Below are positions 44,276 to 52,573 of a stretch of DNA of 64,000 nt, one piece after another. A model generated the notes under the pieces. That model saw nothing but the letters and a program-made list of their open reading frames with translations, was not told the origin of the DNA and did not search any database. The position numbers and the translations under genes were made by a program. The stretch lies in NCBI GenBank assembly GCA_965219035.1, contig CBDCMR010000003.1:1488001-1552000 (forward strand). Reading direction: 5' to 3'. The first letter of the stretch is position 1. Each line of letters opens with the position of its first letter. This stretch comes from CBDCKN01 sp965219035 (GTDB taxonomy: Bacteria > Gemmatimonadota > Gemmatimonadetes > Longimicrobiales > Gaopeijiaceae).

Positions 44276-45646
44276 GTGCCGAGGGGCAACCGCAGGGTCA
44301 TCGAGCCGTGCCTCCTCGTCGCCTTCGCGGCGACGCTCATCGTTGCACGCCCAACGGGCTCGGTCGCACTGGCGCCCGCCCTCCACGAGATTCCGGGGGA
44401 CGTCACGGTCCAGGCGATCATCAAGCCCGAGGGCGAGCGGTTGAGTGTGCTCGTCCGCGTGCCGCTCAGCGCCATGCAGGACATCGAGTTCCCCCTCCTC
44501 GGGCCGGGCTACCTGGACATGGCCCGGGCCGAAGCGTCGCTGCGCGACGCGGCCATGTTGTGGATCGGCGAGGAAGTGGAGCTCTACGAGGGCGGCACTC
44601 GCCTCAAGGGTCAGGAGCTCGTGGCCGTTCAGGCCTCGATCCCTTCGGACGAGTCGTTCGCGACATACGGGGAGGCCCTGGCCCACGTCACGGGGCGACG
44701 GCTCCCGGACGAGACGCAGCTGTACTGGCAGCAGGCGCTGCTCGACATTCTGTTCGAGTATCCCATCGAGTCGGATCTGTCCGACTTCTCCATACGCCCG
44801 GGGCTGGAGCGACTAGCCCTGCGCGTGGTGACCGTTCTTCGGTTCCTGCCGCCCAGCGGGGTCGTCCGGGCCTTCCAGTACACCGGCGACATGGGCGTGG
44901 TCAGGTTGGATCCAAGGTGGCACCAGGCTGCGCTGAGGTTCGTCGAGCTGGGCTTCTTCCACATCCTGGACGGGATCGATCACCTACTCTTCCTGCTGTG
45001 CCTGGTTATCCCGTTCCGGCGCCTCAAGCCTCTGGTCGTCATCGTCACGGCGTTCACGGTGGCCCACTCTATCACGCTTATCGCGTCGGCCTTCGGCCTG
45101 GCACCGGACACCCTGTGGTTCCCACCCCTGGTCGAGACGCTCATCGCGGCATCTATCGTCTACATGGCCCTCGAGAACATCGCGGGGAAGATCGGCCTGC
45201 ATCGCCGGTGGGCCATCACCTTGGGGTTTGGGCTCATCCACGGATTCGGCTTCTCCTTCGCCCTTCGGGAGACGCTCCAGTTCGCCGGGTCCCACATGCT
45301 GATGTCGCTCCTGTCGTTCAACGTGGGCGTCGAGCTCGGGCAGCTCCTGGTGCTCGTGATAATGATTCCGGTGCTGGAGGCCCTGTTGCGCTACGGGGTC
45401 GCCGAGCGGATGGGAACGATCATCCTGTCGGCGCTGGTGGCCCACACGGGCTGGCACTGGATGACCGCCCGGGGTGGCGAGCTCATCCAATATCAGTTCC
45501 GCTGGCCCGCGCTCGACATGGCGCTGCTCATGAACGCCCTCGGGTGGTTGCTGCTGATCTCGGTCCTGTCAGGCGGGGGATGGCTGGTGTACGGGTTCCT
45601 CCGGCAAACCGCGGAGCACGGAGCGGAAGCTACCCGGGCACCTTGA
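44276..45646 (+). CDS. HupE/UreJ family membrane protein with N-terminal extracytoplasmic domain
   Basis: A 456-residue protein. GTG 44276 has AGAGGA six bases upstream. A signal-like segment (about 9-33) precedes a ~200-residue exported domain. A HupE_UreJ_2-type membrane part then begins FVELGFFHILDGIDHLLFLL (conserved HxxDGxDHxLF) and contains TAFTVAHSITLI and HGFGFSFALRE. Family members are linked to nickel or cobalt handling, but no metalloenzyme gene is adjacent. The 3' end overlaps the convergent PQQ-dehydrogenase gene by 17 bases. Confidence 0.85.
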   Translation: MPRGNRRVIEPCLLVAFAATLIVARPTGSVALAPALHEIPGDVTVQAIIKPEGERLSVLVRVPLSAMQDIEFPLLGPGYLDMARAEASLRDAAMLWIGEEVELYEGGTRLKGQELVAVQASIPSDESFATYGEALAHVTGRRLPDETQLYWQQALLDILFEYPIESDLSDFSIRPGLERLALRVVTVLRFLPPSGVVRAFQYTGDMGVVRLDPRWHQAALRFVELGFFHILDGIDHLLFLLCLVIPFRRLKPLVVIVTAFTVAHSITLIASAFGLAPDTLWFPPLVETLIAASIVYMALENIAGKIGLHRRWAITLGFGLIHGFGFSFALRETLQFAGSHMLMSLLSFNVGVELGQLLVLVIMIPVLEALLRYGVAERMGTIILSALVAHTGWHWMTARGGELIQYQFRWPALDMALLMNALGWLLLISVLSGGGWLVYGFLRQTAEHGAEATRAP

Positions 45647-47726
45647 ACGCCAGGTACTCTCCTGAGTAGGGGCCGCCGCTGATGGCTACGACGATGTACT
45701 GCTCACCGTCCACCATGTACGTCATGGGTGAGCCGCTCTGCGGGGCCGGCATCCAGACTGCTCCCACCTGCTCGCCGGTCTCCTTGTCGTACGCGCGCAG
45801 CATGGCGCCCCGCAGGTGCTCCCGGGTCGTCGTCACCTGTCCATCGCCGGCGATTACCAGGGTCTTGGTGACCAGGACGCCCATGCTGCCCCCCTGACCG
45901 GTCTTCGGAATGTCCAATCCCTCGAGCAGTGGGTGGTTCCGGATGTCGTCCGGAGTGTCACCGTGGGGGACCTGGAACTTGATTTCGCCCCGGTTCACGT
46001 CCACGGCCGTGAGGATCCCGTATGGCGGCTTCACGATGGGGAGGCCTTCGATAGCCGTGCCCGGTGGCCGGGCTCCCCCTCCTCCGGGCCCACCGAAGGC
46101 CGATGGCATGGTGCGGGCGCCCCGGCCGGATGCGTCAGGGTTCTGGCCGGTGCCGGCGGCGTACGCCATCCTGAAGGGCGCTCCCTCGGTTCCTAGCAAA
46201 TAGGCGATATCGGAGTGTCCCTCGGGCCCGGAAGCGATGGACCGTGATCTACCCGGAGAGTTCCCCGCCACCGCGTAGAACGTCTGCGTCTCGGGGTCGT
46301 ACCCGCCGCCCGGCCAGTTGACGGCCGTGCCGCCGGTGATGGCACCCAATACCCCGTCCACTACGCCCACAACGGGCGGATTGAAGGGCGACGGCTCCCA
46401 GACGAAATTCTCCAGGTGCTGGAGCGCCCGCTTCCGCAGCTCAGGCGTAAAATCGATGACGTCGTTCGGGAGGTCCAGGTAGTTGCGCGCGAACGGTGGA
46501 GGCTTGGTGGGGATCGGCTGCGTCGGCGACGTCTTCTCACCGGGCACGATGCTCTGGGGGACCGGCGTCTCCACGATGGGCCACACGGGCACACCGGTCT
46601 CCCGATCGAACACGTAGAGGAAGGCCTGCTTGCTCGGCAGGGCCACCGCCTTGATCTCCTGTCCGTCCACGGTGATGTCGGCCAGGATGGGGGCCGAAGA
46701 GTTGTCGAAGTTCCAGATGGGATGGTGCACGAGCTGGAAGTGCCAGAGCCGCTCCCCGGTCTCGAGGCTCACGGCCACGAGGCTCTCGCCGAACAGGTTG
46801 TCTCCCGGCCGGTGGCCACCGTAGAAGTCCGACGTCGGGGTCTCCACCGGCAGGTAGACGATGCCGAGCTCCTCGTCCACGGTCATCTCGGTCCAGACAC
46901 CGGTGTTCCCGTTCTCGGCCCAGGAGCCGTCCTCCCAGGTCTCGTTGCCGAACTCACCGGGTCCCGGCATAGTGTTGAAGGTCCAGTCGAGCTCGCCGGT
47001 CCGGACGTCGTAGGCCCGCACGATCCCCTTCGTGTTGTTGTGGGTTTCGACCGTCATGCCCTCCCTGAAGGACGAGCCGACGATGACCCTGTCCTTGGCG
47101 ATGAGCGGGGTCGAGTGGAGGCCGATCTCCCCGGTCACCAGGTCGATCTGCTCGCCCGATCCGATCTTCACGCCAACCTTCAGGTCGACGATGCCGCTCT
47201 CGCCGAAGGACTCGACGGGCACGCCCGTCTCTGCTCGGAGGCCGATGAGTCGATAGCCCGGCGTGAAGTAGAGGACTCGGTTGTCCCCCTGGCCGTCGGT
47301 CCAGTACGCAAGGCCTCGACCCGAAAGCTGCCGAGGGGCGAGTCCACCGCGCAGACCCTCATGGAGGGTGTGGGACCAGAGTAGCTCGCCGGTCTTGGCG
47401 TCCATGGCGATGGCCGATCGGCGTGTGCCGGCGGTGGTGTACAGCACGCCGTCGATCATGAGCGGGGTGCCCTCGAGCTTGAACTCGGGGCGCGGGCCGA
47501 AGTTGTCGGTCTTGAAGCGCCACGCCACCTCGAGGTCGTCGAAGTTCGAGGCGTCGATCTGGTCGAGGGGGGAGTACTTCGTGCCTTTTTCGTCGGCCGT
47601 GTAGTGGGGCCACTCACCGTTGGCCGTGCTGGGCTTCTGGCCCGAGACGCTGGTGGTCATCCACACCACGGCCGCCGCGAGTAGCACCAGCGTCTGCACG
47701 GATCGACGCAATGTATGCGACATCAT
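45630..47726 (-). CDS. PQQ-dependent dehydrogenase (quinoprotein beta-propeller)
   Basis: A 698-residue periplasmic enzyme. It has an N-terminal signal peptide (VQTLVLLAAAVVWMTTSVSG). Propeller repeats of the quinoprotein type are frequent: AMDAKTGELLWSHTLH, AYDVRTGELDWTFN, AVSLETGERLWHFQLVHHPI, YVFDRETGVPVWPI, AYDKETGEQVG. The start GEWPHYTADEKGTKYSPLDQI is typical for PQQ glucose/alcohol dehydrogenases. No cytochrome c motif (CxxCH) is present, so electrons would go to a separate carrier. Substrate unknown. A Gly/Ala/Pro-rich insert is at about 530-560. Confidence 0.9.
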   Translation of the reverse strand: MMSHTLRRSVQTLVLLAAAVVWMTTSVSGQKPSTANGEWPHYTADEKGTKYSPLDQIDASNFDDLEVAWRFKTDNFGPRPEFKLEGTPLMIDGVLYTTAGTRRSAIAMDAKTGELLWSHTLHEGLRGGLAPRQLSGRGLAYWTDGQGDNRVLYFTPGYRLIGLRAETGVPVESFGESGIVDLKVGVKIGSGEQIDLVTGEIGLHSTPLIAKDRVIVGSSFREGMTVETHNNTKGIVRAYDVRTGELDWTFNTMPGPGEFGNETWEDGSWAENGNTGVWTEMTVDEELGIVYLPVETPTSDFYGGHRPGDNLFGESLVAVSLETGERLWHFQLVHHPIWNFDNSSAPILADITVDGQEIKAVALPSKQAFLYVFDRETGVPVWPIVETPVPQSIVPGEKTSPTQPIPTKPPPFARNYLDLPNDVIDFTPELRKRALQHLENFVWEPSPFNPPVVGVVDGVLGAITGGTAVNWPGGGYDPETQTFYAVAGNSPGRSRSIASGPEGHSDIAYLLGTEGAPFRMAYAAGTGQNPDASGRGARTMPSAFGGPGGGGARPPGTAIEGLPIVKPPYGILTAVDVNRGEIKFQVPHGDTPDDIRNHPLLEGLDIPKTGQGGSMGVLVTKTLVIAGDGQVTTTREHLRGAMLRAYDKETGEQVGAVWMPAPQSGSPMTYMVDGEQYIVVAISGGPYSGEYLAFKVPG

Positions 47727-48246
47727 TCACCCCCGTTCTTCTCTTCAGTCGGGTTCAAGATGGAGCTCAAGTCCAGGTTAAGGAGGCGTACAAGGGAAGG
47801 CAAGGTGAGGAGATCTCGGCCTGGGACAAGTGGTTACATGTGCATGAGGTTGCGCCCAAGGGGGAGTTTCGTGAAGTGATGGCTCGCTTCCTCACGCCAG
47901 GGTCCGCGTGTCCCGGAGAGCATCGAGACGCTGCCGAATGCCGGCAACGTCCGGCCTGTGGGCGACGTCATGGTGGATGCTCGAAGCGCTCAGTGTCCTG
48001 AGGAAGGCGAGACCGACGATAATGCTGGGGTAGCACATGTGTAGTCCTCGGATGAGGGATTCAGTCCCTAGCAGAGGTTCAGTCCGTAGTATGGAGCGAT
48101 CCATCTCCACCTCGGGATCTACGCGTGATCGGGCCACTGCTTTCTCGAACCACCCGTGTTGCCCACGGCGGCCCGGACCGAATACGTTGTTCCGCCATCG
48201 GATTAGGTTACGGGCCACCACCTCGCCCCTCGCCAGGAGCCGCGCC
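47727..48246. other. 520-bp stretch without a supported gene
   Basis: Upstream of the PQQ dehydrogenase (minus) and the DUF4399 lipoprotein (plus), so it should hold both promoters. A minus-strand open frame ending at 47892 could encode about 115 residues (MDRSILRTEPLLGTESLIRG inside) but has no recognised homolog, ribosome site or clear codon signal, and is not called. Confidence 0.45.
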
Positions 48247-48720
48247 ATGACCCCTGTGATGACGCCCAGAGCAGCCGCGTGTTCGACTGCCACAGCCGTC
48301 GCCCTGATGCTCGCAGCATGTGGAGGCGCACCCGACGCGGGCGAGGCGGACACTGCCGAGACCCAGCCGGCTCCCGCCGCTCCCTCAGTCACGATCACCC
48401 AGCCTGCCGTTGACGCCGTGATTGAGGGCAGCTCGGTGCTCGTGACGCTCGAGGTCTCCGACCTGCGAATCGTCCCCGCCGGGACGCAAGAGGATGGCAC
48501 GGGCCACCACCATCTGATCGTCGACGCCGATCTTCCGGAGGCTGGTGTGGCCATCCCGTCTACTCCGGGGGTCCACATCCACATGGGGGCGGCCCAGACC
48601 GAGTTCGAGCTGACCGACCTTGCGGCGGGTGAGCACACGGTCATCGCCGTGGTGGGTGACTGGGGGCACGTCCCGTTGGATCCGTGGGTGGTGGACACCA
48701 TCAGGTTCGTCGTTCAGTAG
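48247..48720 (+). CDS. DUF4399 domain lipoprotein
   Basis: A 157-residue secreted protein with signal peptide and lipobox MLAAC (Cys25). After an Ala/Pro/Glu linker, the domain starts VTITQPAVDAVIEGSSVLVT and has the family hallmarks GTGHHHLIVD, HIHMGAAQTEFELTDLAAGEHTV (DUF4399, PF14347; recognised from memory). The His cluster suggests metal or ligand binding. A repeat element (copy C) starts 10 bases after its stop. Confidence 0.82.
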   Translation: MTPVMTPRAAACSTATAVALMLAACGGAPDAGEADTAETQPAPAAPSVTITQPAVDAVIEGSSVLVTLEVSDLRIVPAGTQEDGTGHHHLIVDADLPEAGVAIPSTPGVHIHMGAAQTEFELTDLAAGEHTVIAVVGDWGHVPLDPWVVDTIRFVVQ

Positions 48721-48730
48721 CAGAGGGGGG

Positions 48731-49010
48731 TTAGTGTGGTGTCCCAGAAGTGTCTCGGCCATGGATCTCGCTGCGCTCGATCGTCTCGCGGTCAACTCGG
48801 CGCTCACGACGAGCATGCAAGTCGCTCGGCTCGAGCACCGATGCATCCGGCCCTGCGGCGTTCCTCCTCCTCGGACCACTGCCTTCGGCCGCGGTGCCCG
48901 CGTTGCTATTCCTCGTCCTCGCGCCTGACCCACGCCTAACGGCGCGGGTACCCCGGCTCCGGTGCCTCGGCACTCTCGGTGCCTCCCGAACTTCTGGGAC
49001 ACCACACTAG
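48731..49010 (+). mobile_element. MITE-like inverted-repeat element, copy C (280 bp)
   Basis: The left end TTAGTGTGGTGTCCCAGAAG and the reverse complement of the right end CTAGTGTGGTGTCCCAGAAG form a 20-base terminal inverted repeat flanked by TA. Inside, the left continues TGTCTCGGCC and the right (reverse complement) TTCGGGAGGCACC, the same two end types as copies A and B. The interior is GC-rich with no conserved ORF. Its right TAG stands directly upstream of the DAO-family gene. Confidence 0.8.
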
Positions 49011-49019
49011 GGCCGACCA

Positions 49020-50270
49020 CTGTCTGAACACCGAGTAGTCGTCGTGGGCGGGGGCGTCATCGGAGTTTGCTGTGCCTATTTCCTGGCCAAGGCCGGTGCG
49101 GCCGTCACCCTCGTGGACCGGGGCGAGATCGGTAAGGCGGCGTCGTACGGCGCAGCGGGGACGGTGGCCGCCGGGCATCCTCCGCTGAACAAGCCGAGCC
49201 GCATCCGTCAGTCTCTGAAGCTGCTCCTCGATCCCGAGAGTCCGCTCTACATCCCCCTCCGCTGGGACCCGGGGCTGGCACGGTGGTTGTGGACCTTCCG
49301 GCGGTACTCCACCGAGAGCCACCTCGAGGTGAGCACGAGAGCCCTGGCGCCATTGGGCCACGCCACACTCGCGCTCTTCGATATGCTCGTGGAGGAGGAA
49401 GGGCTGGACTGTGCCTACGACCGCCAGGGCTACTACGAGATCTGCCACACCGAGAAGGGCCTGGAGGGCGCCAAGCGGGACGCGGCCATGATGCGGGACC
49501 ACGGCTACAACCCCCGCACACTCACCGGCGAGGAGCTCCAAGAGGTCGAGCCTGCCCTCTTGGACGGGGTGGTCGGGGGCGTCCACTTCCCGGACGCCGC
49601 CACATGTGATCCGTACCGGTTCGTCACGGAGATGGCTGATCGGGCGCTCAGATACGGCGGCACCGTCCTCGCGGGCCGAGGCGTCGACGAGGTCCTGAGC
49701 AACGGAAGTGGTGTGACCGGGGTCCGCCTGGCCGACGGTGAGGTGCTGGAGGCGGACTCGATTGTGCTGGCTACCGGGGCCTACAGCCAGAAGCTCACAG
49801 AGAAGTTCGGCCTTCGCCTTCCGATACAGGCGGGGAAGGGCTATCACCGTGACCTGGTACCCGGAGAGGGAGCACCCTCGCTGAGCACTACCTGCATATT
49901 CGGTGAGACGTCGGTCTTCTGCACACCCATGGGCGACTTCACGCGCCTGGCAGGCACGTTGGAATTCTCTGGGGTGAATCACGAGCTCAGGCGGTCGCGT
50001 CTGGAGCAGCTCACCACGGCCGCGAAGCGGTACGTGGACGGGGTGGGTGACGGTCCGGCCCGCTCGGAGTGGTGCGGCCTGAGGCCGTGCACACCCGACG
50101 GGATGCCGTTCATCGGGCCCGTCCCCGGGCAGGACGGGCTCTTCGTCGCGACGGGACATGCCATGCTGGGCCTCACCCTGGGCCCGGTGACGGGTCAGAT
50201 GATCTCGGAGCAGGTGCTGGAGGGAAGAACGTCGCTACCTGCAGGTCCGTTGGGCGTAGAGCGGCTTTAG
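49020..50270 (+). CDS. FAD-dependent DAO-family oxidoreductase (D-amino acid dehydrogenase-like)
   Basis: About 416 residues. The FAD-binding motif is HRVVVVGGGVIGVCCAYFLA, so translation must start before GTG 49044. The only codon available after the in-frame TAG at 49008 (end of copy C) is CTG 49020. C-terminal motifs WCGLRPCTPDGMPFIGPVPG and HAMLGLTLGPVTG are those of DadA-type dehydrogenases. Location next to tryptophan dioxygenase and kynureninase suggests amino acid catabolism. Its stop is TTTAG, again at a possible repeat end. Confidence 0.87.
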   Translation: MSEHRVVVVGGGVIGVCCAYFLAKAGAAVTLVDRGEIGKAASYGAAGTVAAGHPPLNKPSRIRQSLKLLLDPESPLYIPLRWDPGLARWLWTFRRYSTESHLEVSTRALAPLGHATLALFDMLVEEEGLDCAYDRQGYYEICHTEKGLEGAKRDAAMMRDHGYNPRTLTGEELQEVEPALLDGVVGGVHFPDAATCDPYRFVTEMADRALRYGGTVLAGRGVDEVLSNGSGVTGVRLADGEVLEADSIVLATGAYSQKLTEKFGLRLPIQAGKGYHRDLVPGEGAPSLSTTCIFGETSVFCTPMGDFTRLAGTLEFSGVNHELRRSRLEQLTTAAKRYVDGVGDGPARSEWCGLRPCTPDGMPFIGPVPGQDGLFVATGHAMLGLTLGPVTGQMISEQVLEGRTSLPAGPLGVERL

Positions 50271-50375
50271 TGTGGTGCCGCGCTTCGCAGCCTGCCCCGG
50301 TCCACCCTTCCCAGGTGGGTCCGGGGCAGGTCGTCCATGAAGTGGATCACCCGAGGGTACTTGTGGGGCTCCAAC
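50267..50375 (-). pseudogene. C-terminal tail of an AMP-forming acyl/aryl-CoA ligase
   Basis: The minus strand reads LEPHKYPRVIHFMDDLPRTH then LGRVDRGRLRSAAPH and TAA (50267-50269). This is the extreme C-terminus of ANL-superfamily CoA ligases (HKYPR; PRTxxGKxxRxxLR), with the catalytic Lys replaced by Arg. Everything upstream is gone; the match stops at about 50375 where the plus-strand relic begins. The stop codon overlaps the stop of the DAO-family gene. The hairpin-like sequence at 50291-50330 is part of this tail. Confidence 0.6.
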
Positions 50376-50513
50376 GCGGCCCATCTCTTCGATCCCTACT
50401 GGACCCGGCACGCCGCCTACACTATGGGCTACGACCTGCCATGGCCGGAGCAGTACGAATCGGTGAGCCGGCACACGGCTCGCTGCGCCTTCGACTTCGG
50501 AGCAACGGAATGA
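50376..50513 (+). pseudogene. C-terminal tail of a flavin monooxygenase/OYE-type enzyme, possibly anthraniloyl-CoA monooxygenase
   Basis: The plus frame reads AHLFDPYWTRHAAYTMGYDL then PWPEQYESVSRHTARCA and TGA. It resembles the end of OYE-like domains in anthraniloyl-CoA/salicylyl-CoA hydroxylases (HLxDPYWTxHAA...WPxQY); this is recognition from memory and tentative. The frame is open to ATG 50337 but those first codons belong to the opposite-strand relic. Its TGA overlaps the ATG of the tryptophan dioxygenase gene (ATGA), so it was once part of that operon. Confidence 0.5.
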
Positions 50514-51298
50514 GCGAAGCTCTCACCTACGGCCGGTACCTGAAGATCAAGGAGCTGTTGGAGCTCCAGGAGCCTCCCTCGGAAGGGCCCGAGCACGACG
50601 AGATGCTCTTCATCGTCATCCACCAGGTCTACGAGCTCTGGTTCAAGGAGGTCCTCCACGAGATCGACTACGCCTGCCGGCTCATGGAAGAGGGAGATCG
50701 GGCCCGGGTGCTCCACACCCTCAAGCGAGTGCTCACGATCCTGAAGGTTCTGGTGGCGCAGCTCGACATCCTGGAGACCATGACCCCGCTTGAGTTCCTC
50801 TCCTTCAGAGCCCGGTTGGAGGCGGCCTCGGGCTTCCAGTCCTACCAGTTCCGGGAGCTGGAGTATGTCCTGGGCGCGAAGAACGAGAAGGCCATCCAGC
50901 GCTTCCCCGAAGGGAGCGTAGGTCGGGCGAACCTGGAGCGACGATTCCAGGAGCGAACGCTGTGGGATGCGTTCTTGGCCTTCCTCCGGGTTGAGGGATT
51001 CCCCGTCCCCAAGGCTCACCTGAGCAGGGACGTCACCCGCCCGGTGGAGGCGGCCGAGGACCTACAGGAGGTCCTCATCACCGTGTACCGGGAGCACCCG
51101 GCAGTGGCGTCGGTGTGCGAGCGACTGGTGGATCTGGACGAGGGGCTCCAGGAGTGGCGGTACCGGCACGTGAAGATGGTGGAACGCACCATCGGCACGA
51201 AGCCCGGAACGGGCGGCTCGGCAGGGTCAGCCTACCTACGGACCACACTCAACGAGCCGGTTTTCGCCGACCTGTGGGCGATTCGAAGCCGGCTGTAG
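50510..51298 (+). CDS. kynA: tryptophan 2,3-dioxygenase
   Basis: A 262-residue cytosolic haem enzyme that opens the indole ring of L-tryptophan to N-formylkynurenine. LTYGRYLKIKELLELQ starts the conserved N-terminus; FIVIHQVYELWFKEVLHE holds the substrate-side His; FLSFRARLEAASGFQSYQFRELE is the family signature; RHVKMVERTIGTKPGTGGSAG provides the proximal haem His and the conserved Gly-Thr loop. Length is slightly shorter than usual, otherwise intact. Kynureninase follows after 39 bases; a formamidase is not visible in the window. Confidence 0.94.
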   Translation: MSEALTYGRYLKIKELLELQEPPSEGPEHDEMLFIVIHQVYELWFKEVLHEIDYACRLMEEGDRARVLHTLKRVLTILKVLVAQLDILETMTPLEFLSFRARLEAASGFQSYQFRELEYVLGAKNEKAIQRFPEGSVGRANLERRFQERTLWDAFLAFLRVEGFPVPKAHLSRDVTRPVEAAEDLQEVLITVYREHPAVASVCERLVDLDEGLQEWRYRHVKMVERTIGTKPGTGGSAGSAYLRTTLNEPVFADLWAIRSRL

Positions 51299-51337
51299 GA
51301 TGAGCGAGGCCGCATTCGTCTCCACGCGCCGCACGGC

Positions 51338-52504
51338 ATGATCGAGCCTGTCTCCCTCGCCGAGCACTACACCCGCTTTCGTGTCTCCGAGCGGCTGCTG
51401 CTCACGGGACACTCGCATCAGGCCTGGCCCGACGTCGCCTTCGAGGGCCAGCAGCGGGCGTGGCTCGACGCCGCCGAGCACGTGGACCGGAAGTGGGATC
51501 TGGCAGAGCAGAAGGCGGAGCGGCTGCGTCGCGGCATCACCGAGCTGTTGGACGACTCTACCGGGCTCGTGGCCCTGGGGCAGAACACCCACGAGCTCGT
51601 CACGCGCTTTCTCTCTGCGTTGCCCCTGCTGGAGCGCCCACGCCTCGTCACGACCGACGGCGAGTTCCACAGCATCCGCCGGCAGCTCGACCGACTGGCG
51701 GAGGAGCCTGTCGAGGTCGTGAAGGTGTCTGCGTTGCCGGCGGCCACCCTCGCCGCGCGACTGGCCGAGGCGGTGGATGACCGGACGGCGGGGGTTCTGG
51801 CGTCGTTCGTGCTCTTCCAGAATGCCCACATCGTGCCGGGTTTGGGGAGCGTCCTCGAGGTGTGCAGGCGGGTTGGGGCCGAGCTTCTCGTGGACGCCTA
51901 CCACTCGACGAACGTGGTGCCGTATTCCGTGCGCCGGGAAGGGCTGGACGGCGCCTTCATGGTGGGCGGGGGCTACAAGTACATGCAGATGGGTGAAGGG
52001 AACTGCTGGCTGAGATTCCCGGGCGACTGCCGGCTCCGGCCGGTCTACACGGGCTGGTTCAGCGAGTTCGCCACCCTCGCCGAGGAGAAGGAAGCGGGCC
52101 GAACGCCCTACCGAGAGGGGGTGGCACGCTTCGCGGGATCCACCTACGACCCCACCAGCCACTACCGCGCCGAGGCCGTCCTGGACTTCTTCGCTGAGCA
52201 GGAGCTCACCCAGGAGCGACTCCGGGAGCGGAGCCAGCACCAAGTCGGACTCCTCATGGACGAGTTCGACGGCCTCGATCTCGATTCGGCCGTGGTCGAC
52301 CGCGACCGCTCGGTGCCGTTGGAGGGGGTGGCGGGATTCCTCGCCCTCCGCTCCCCGAGGGCCGGCGAGCTCTCTGCGGCGTTGGCGGCGCGCGGTGTTC
52401 GAACGGACTACCGGGGAAACGTGATCCGCTTCGGCCCCGCCCCGTACCTCACCGACGACCAGTTGCGGGAGGCCATGGCGGCCCTGGGAGAGGTGGCGCG
52501 CTAG
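51338..52504 (+). CDS. kynU: kynureninase-type PLP enzyme
   Basis: A 388-residue class V aminotransferase-fold enzyme. LLTGHSHQAWPDVAFEGQQ, ELLVDAYHSTNVVPYSV (PLP Asp) and GGGYKYMQMGEGNCWLRF (Schiff-base Lys) are visible. Kynureninase hydrolyses kynurenine to anthranilate and alanine; the call rests on the neighbouring tryptophan dioxygenase as well as motifs, because some cysteine desulfurase-like enzymes look similar. Anthranilate would then need further degradation, and the enzymes for it seem deleted upstream. Confidence 0.82.
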   Translation: MIEPVSLAEHYTRFRVSERLLLTGHSHQAWPDVAFEGQQRAWLDAAEHVDRKWDLAEQKAERLRRGITELLDDSTGLVALGQNTHELVTRFLSALPLLERPRLVTTDGEFHSIRRQLDRLAEEPVEVVKVSALPAATLAARLAEAVDDRTAGVLASFVLFQNAHIVPGLGSVLEVCRRVGAELLVDAYHSTNVVPYSVRREGLDGAFMVGGGYKYMQMGEGNCWLRFPGDCRLRPVYTGWFSEFATLAEEKEAGRTPYREGVARFAGSTYDPTSHYRAEAVLDFFAEQELTQERLRERSQHQVGLLMDEFDGLDLDSAVVDRDRSVPLEGVAGFLALRSPRAGELSAALAARGVRTDYRGNVIRFGPAPYLTDDQLREAMAALGEVAR

Positions 52505-52573
52505 GTAGCTGTCTGCTGGCCGTTTGCGCCCGGCCGTAGCCGCCCGGTCGGTGTGGGGCCTCCAAAACGTCCC

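Noticed and set aside
47892..48236. Possible minus-strand gene of about 115 residues upstream of the PQQ dehydrogenase
   Set aside because: No ribosome site, no recognised family, and weak codon signal; left as intergenic.
50291..50330. Strong GC hairpin (CCTGCCCCGG/CCGGGGCAGG) first taken as a terminator after the DAO-family gene
   Set aside because: The sequence is accounted for as coding sequence of the CoA-ligase tail on the minus strand, and no T run follows.
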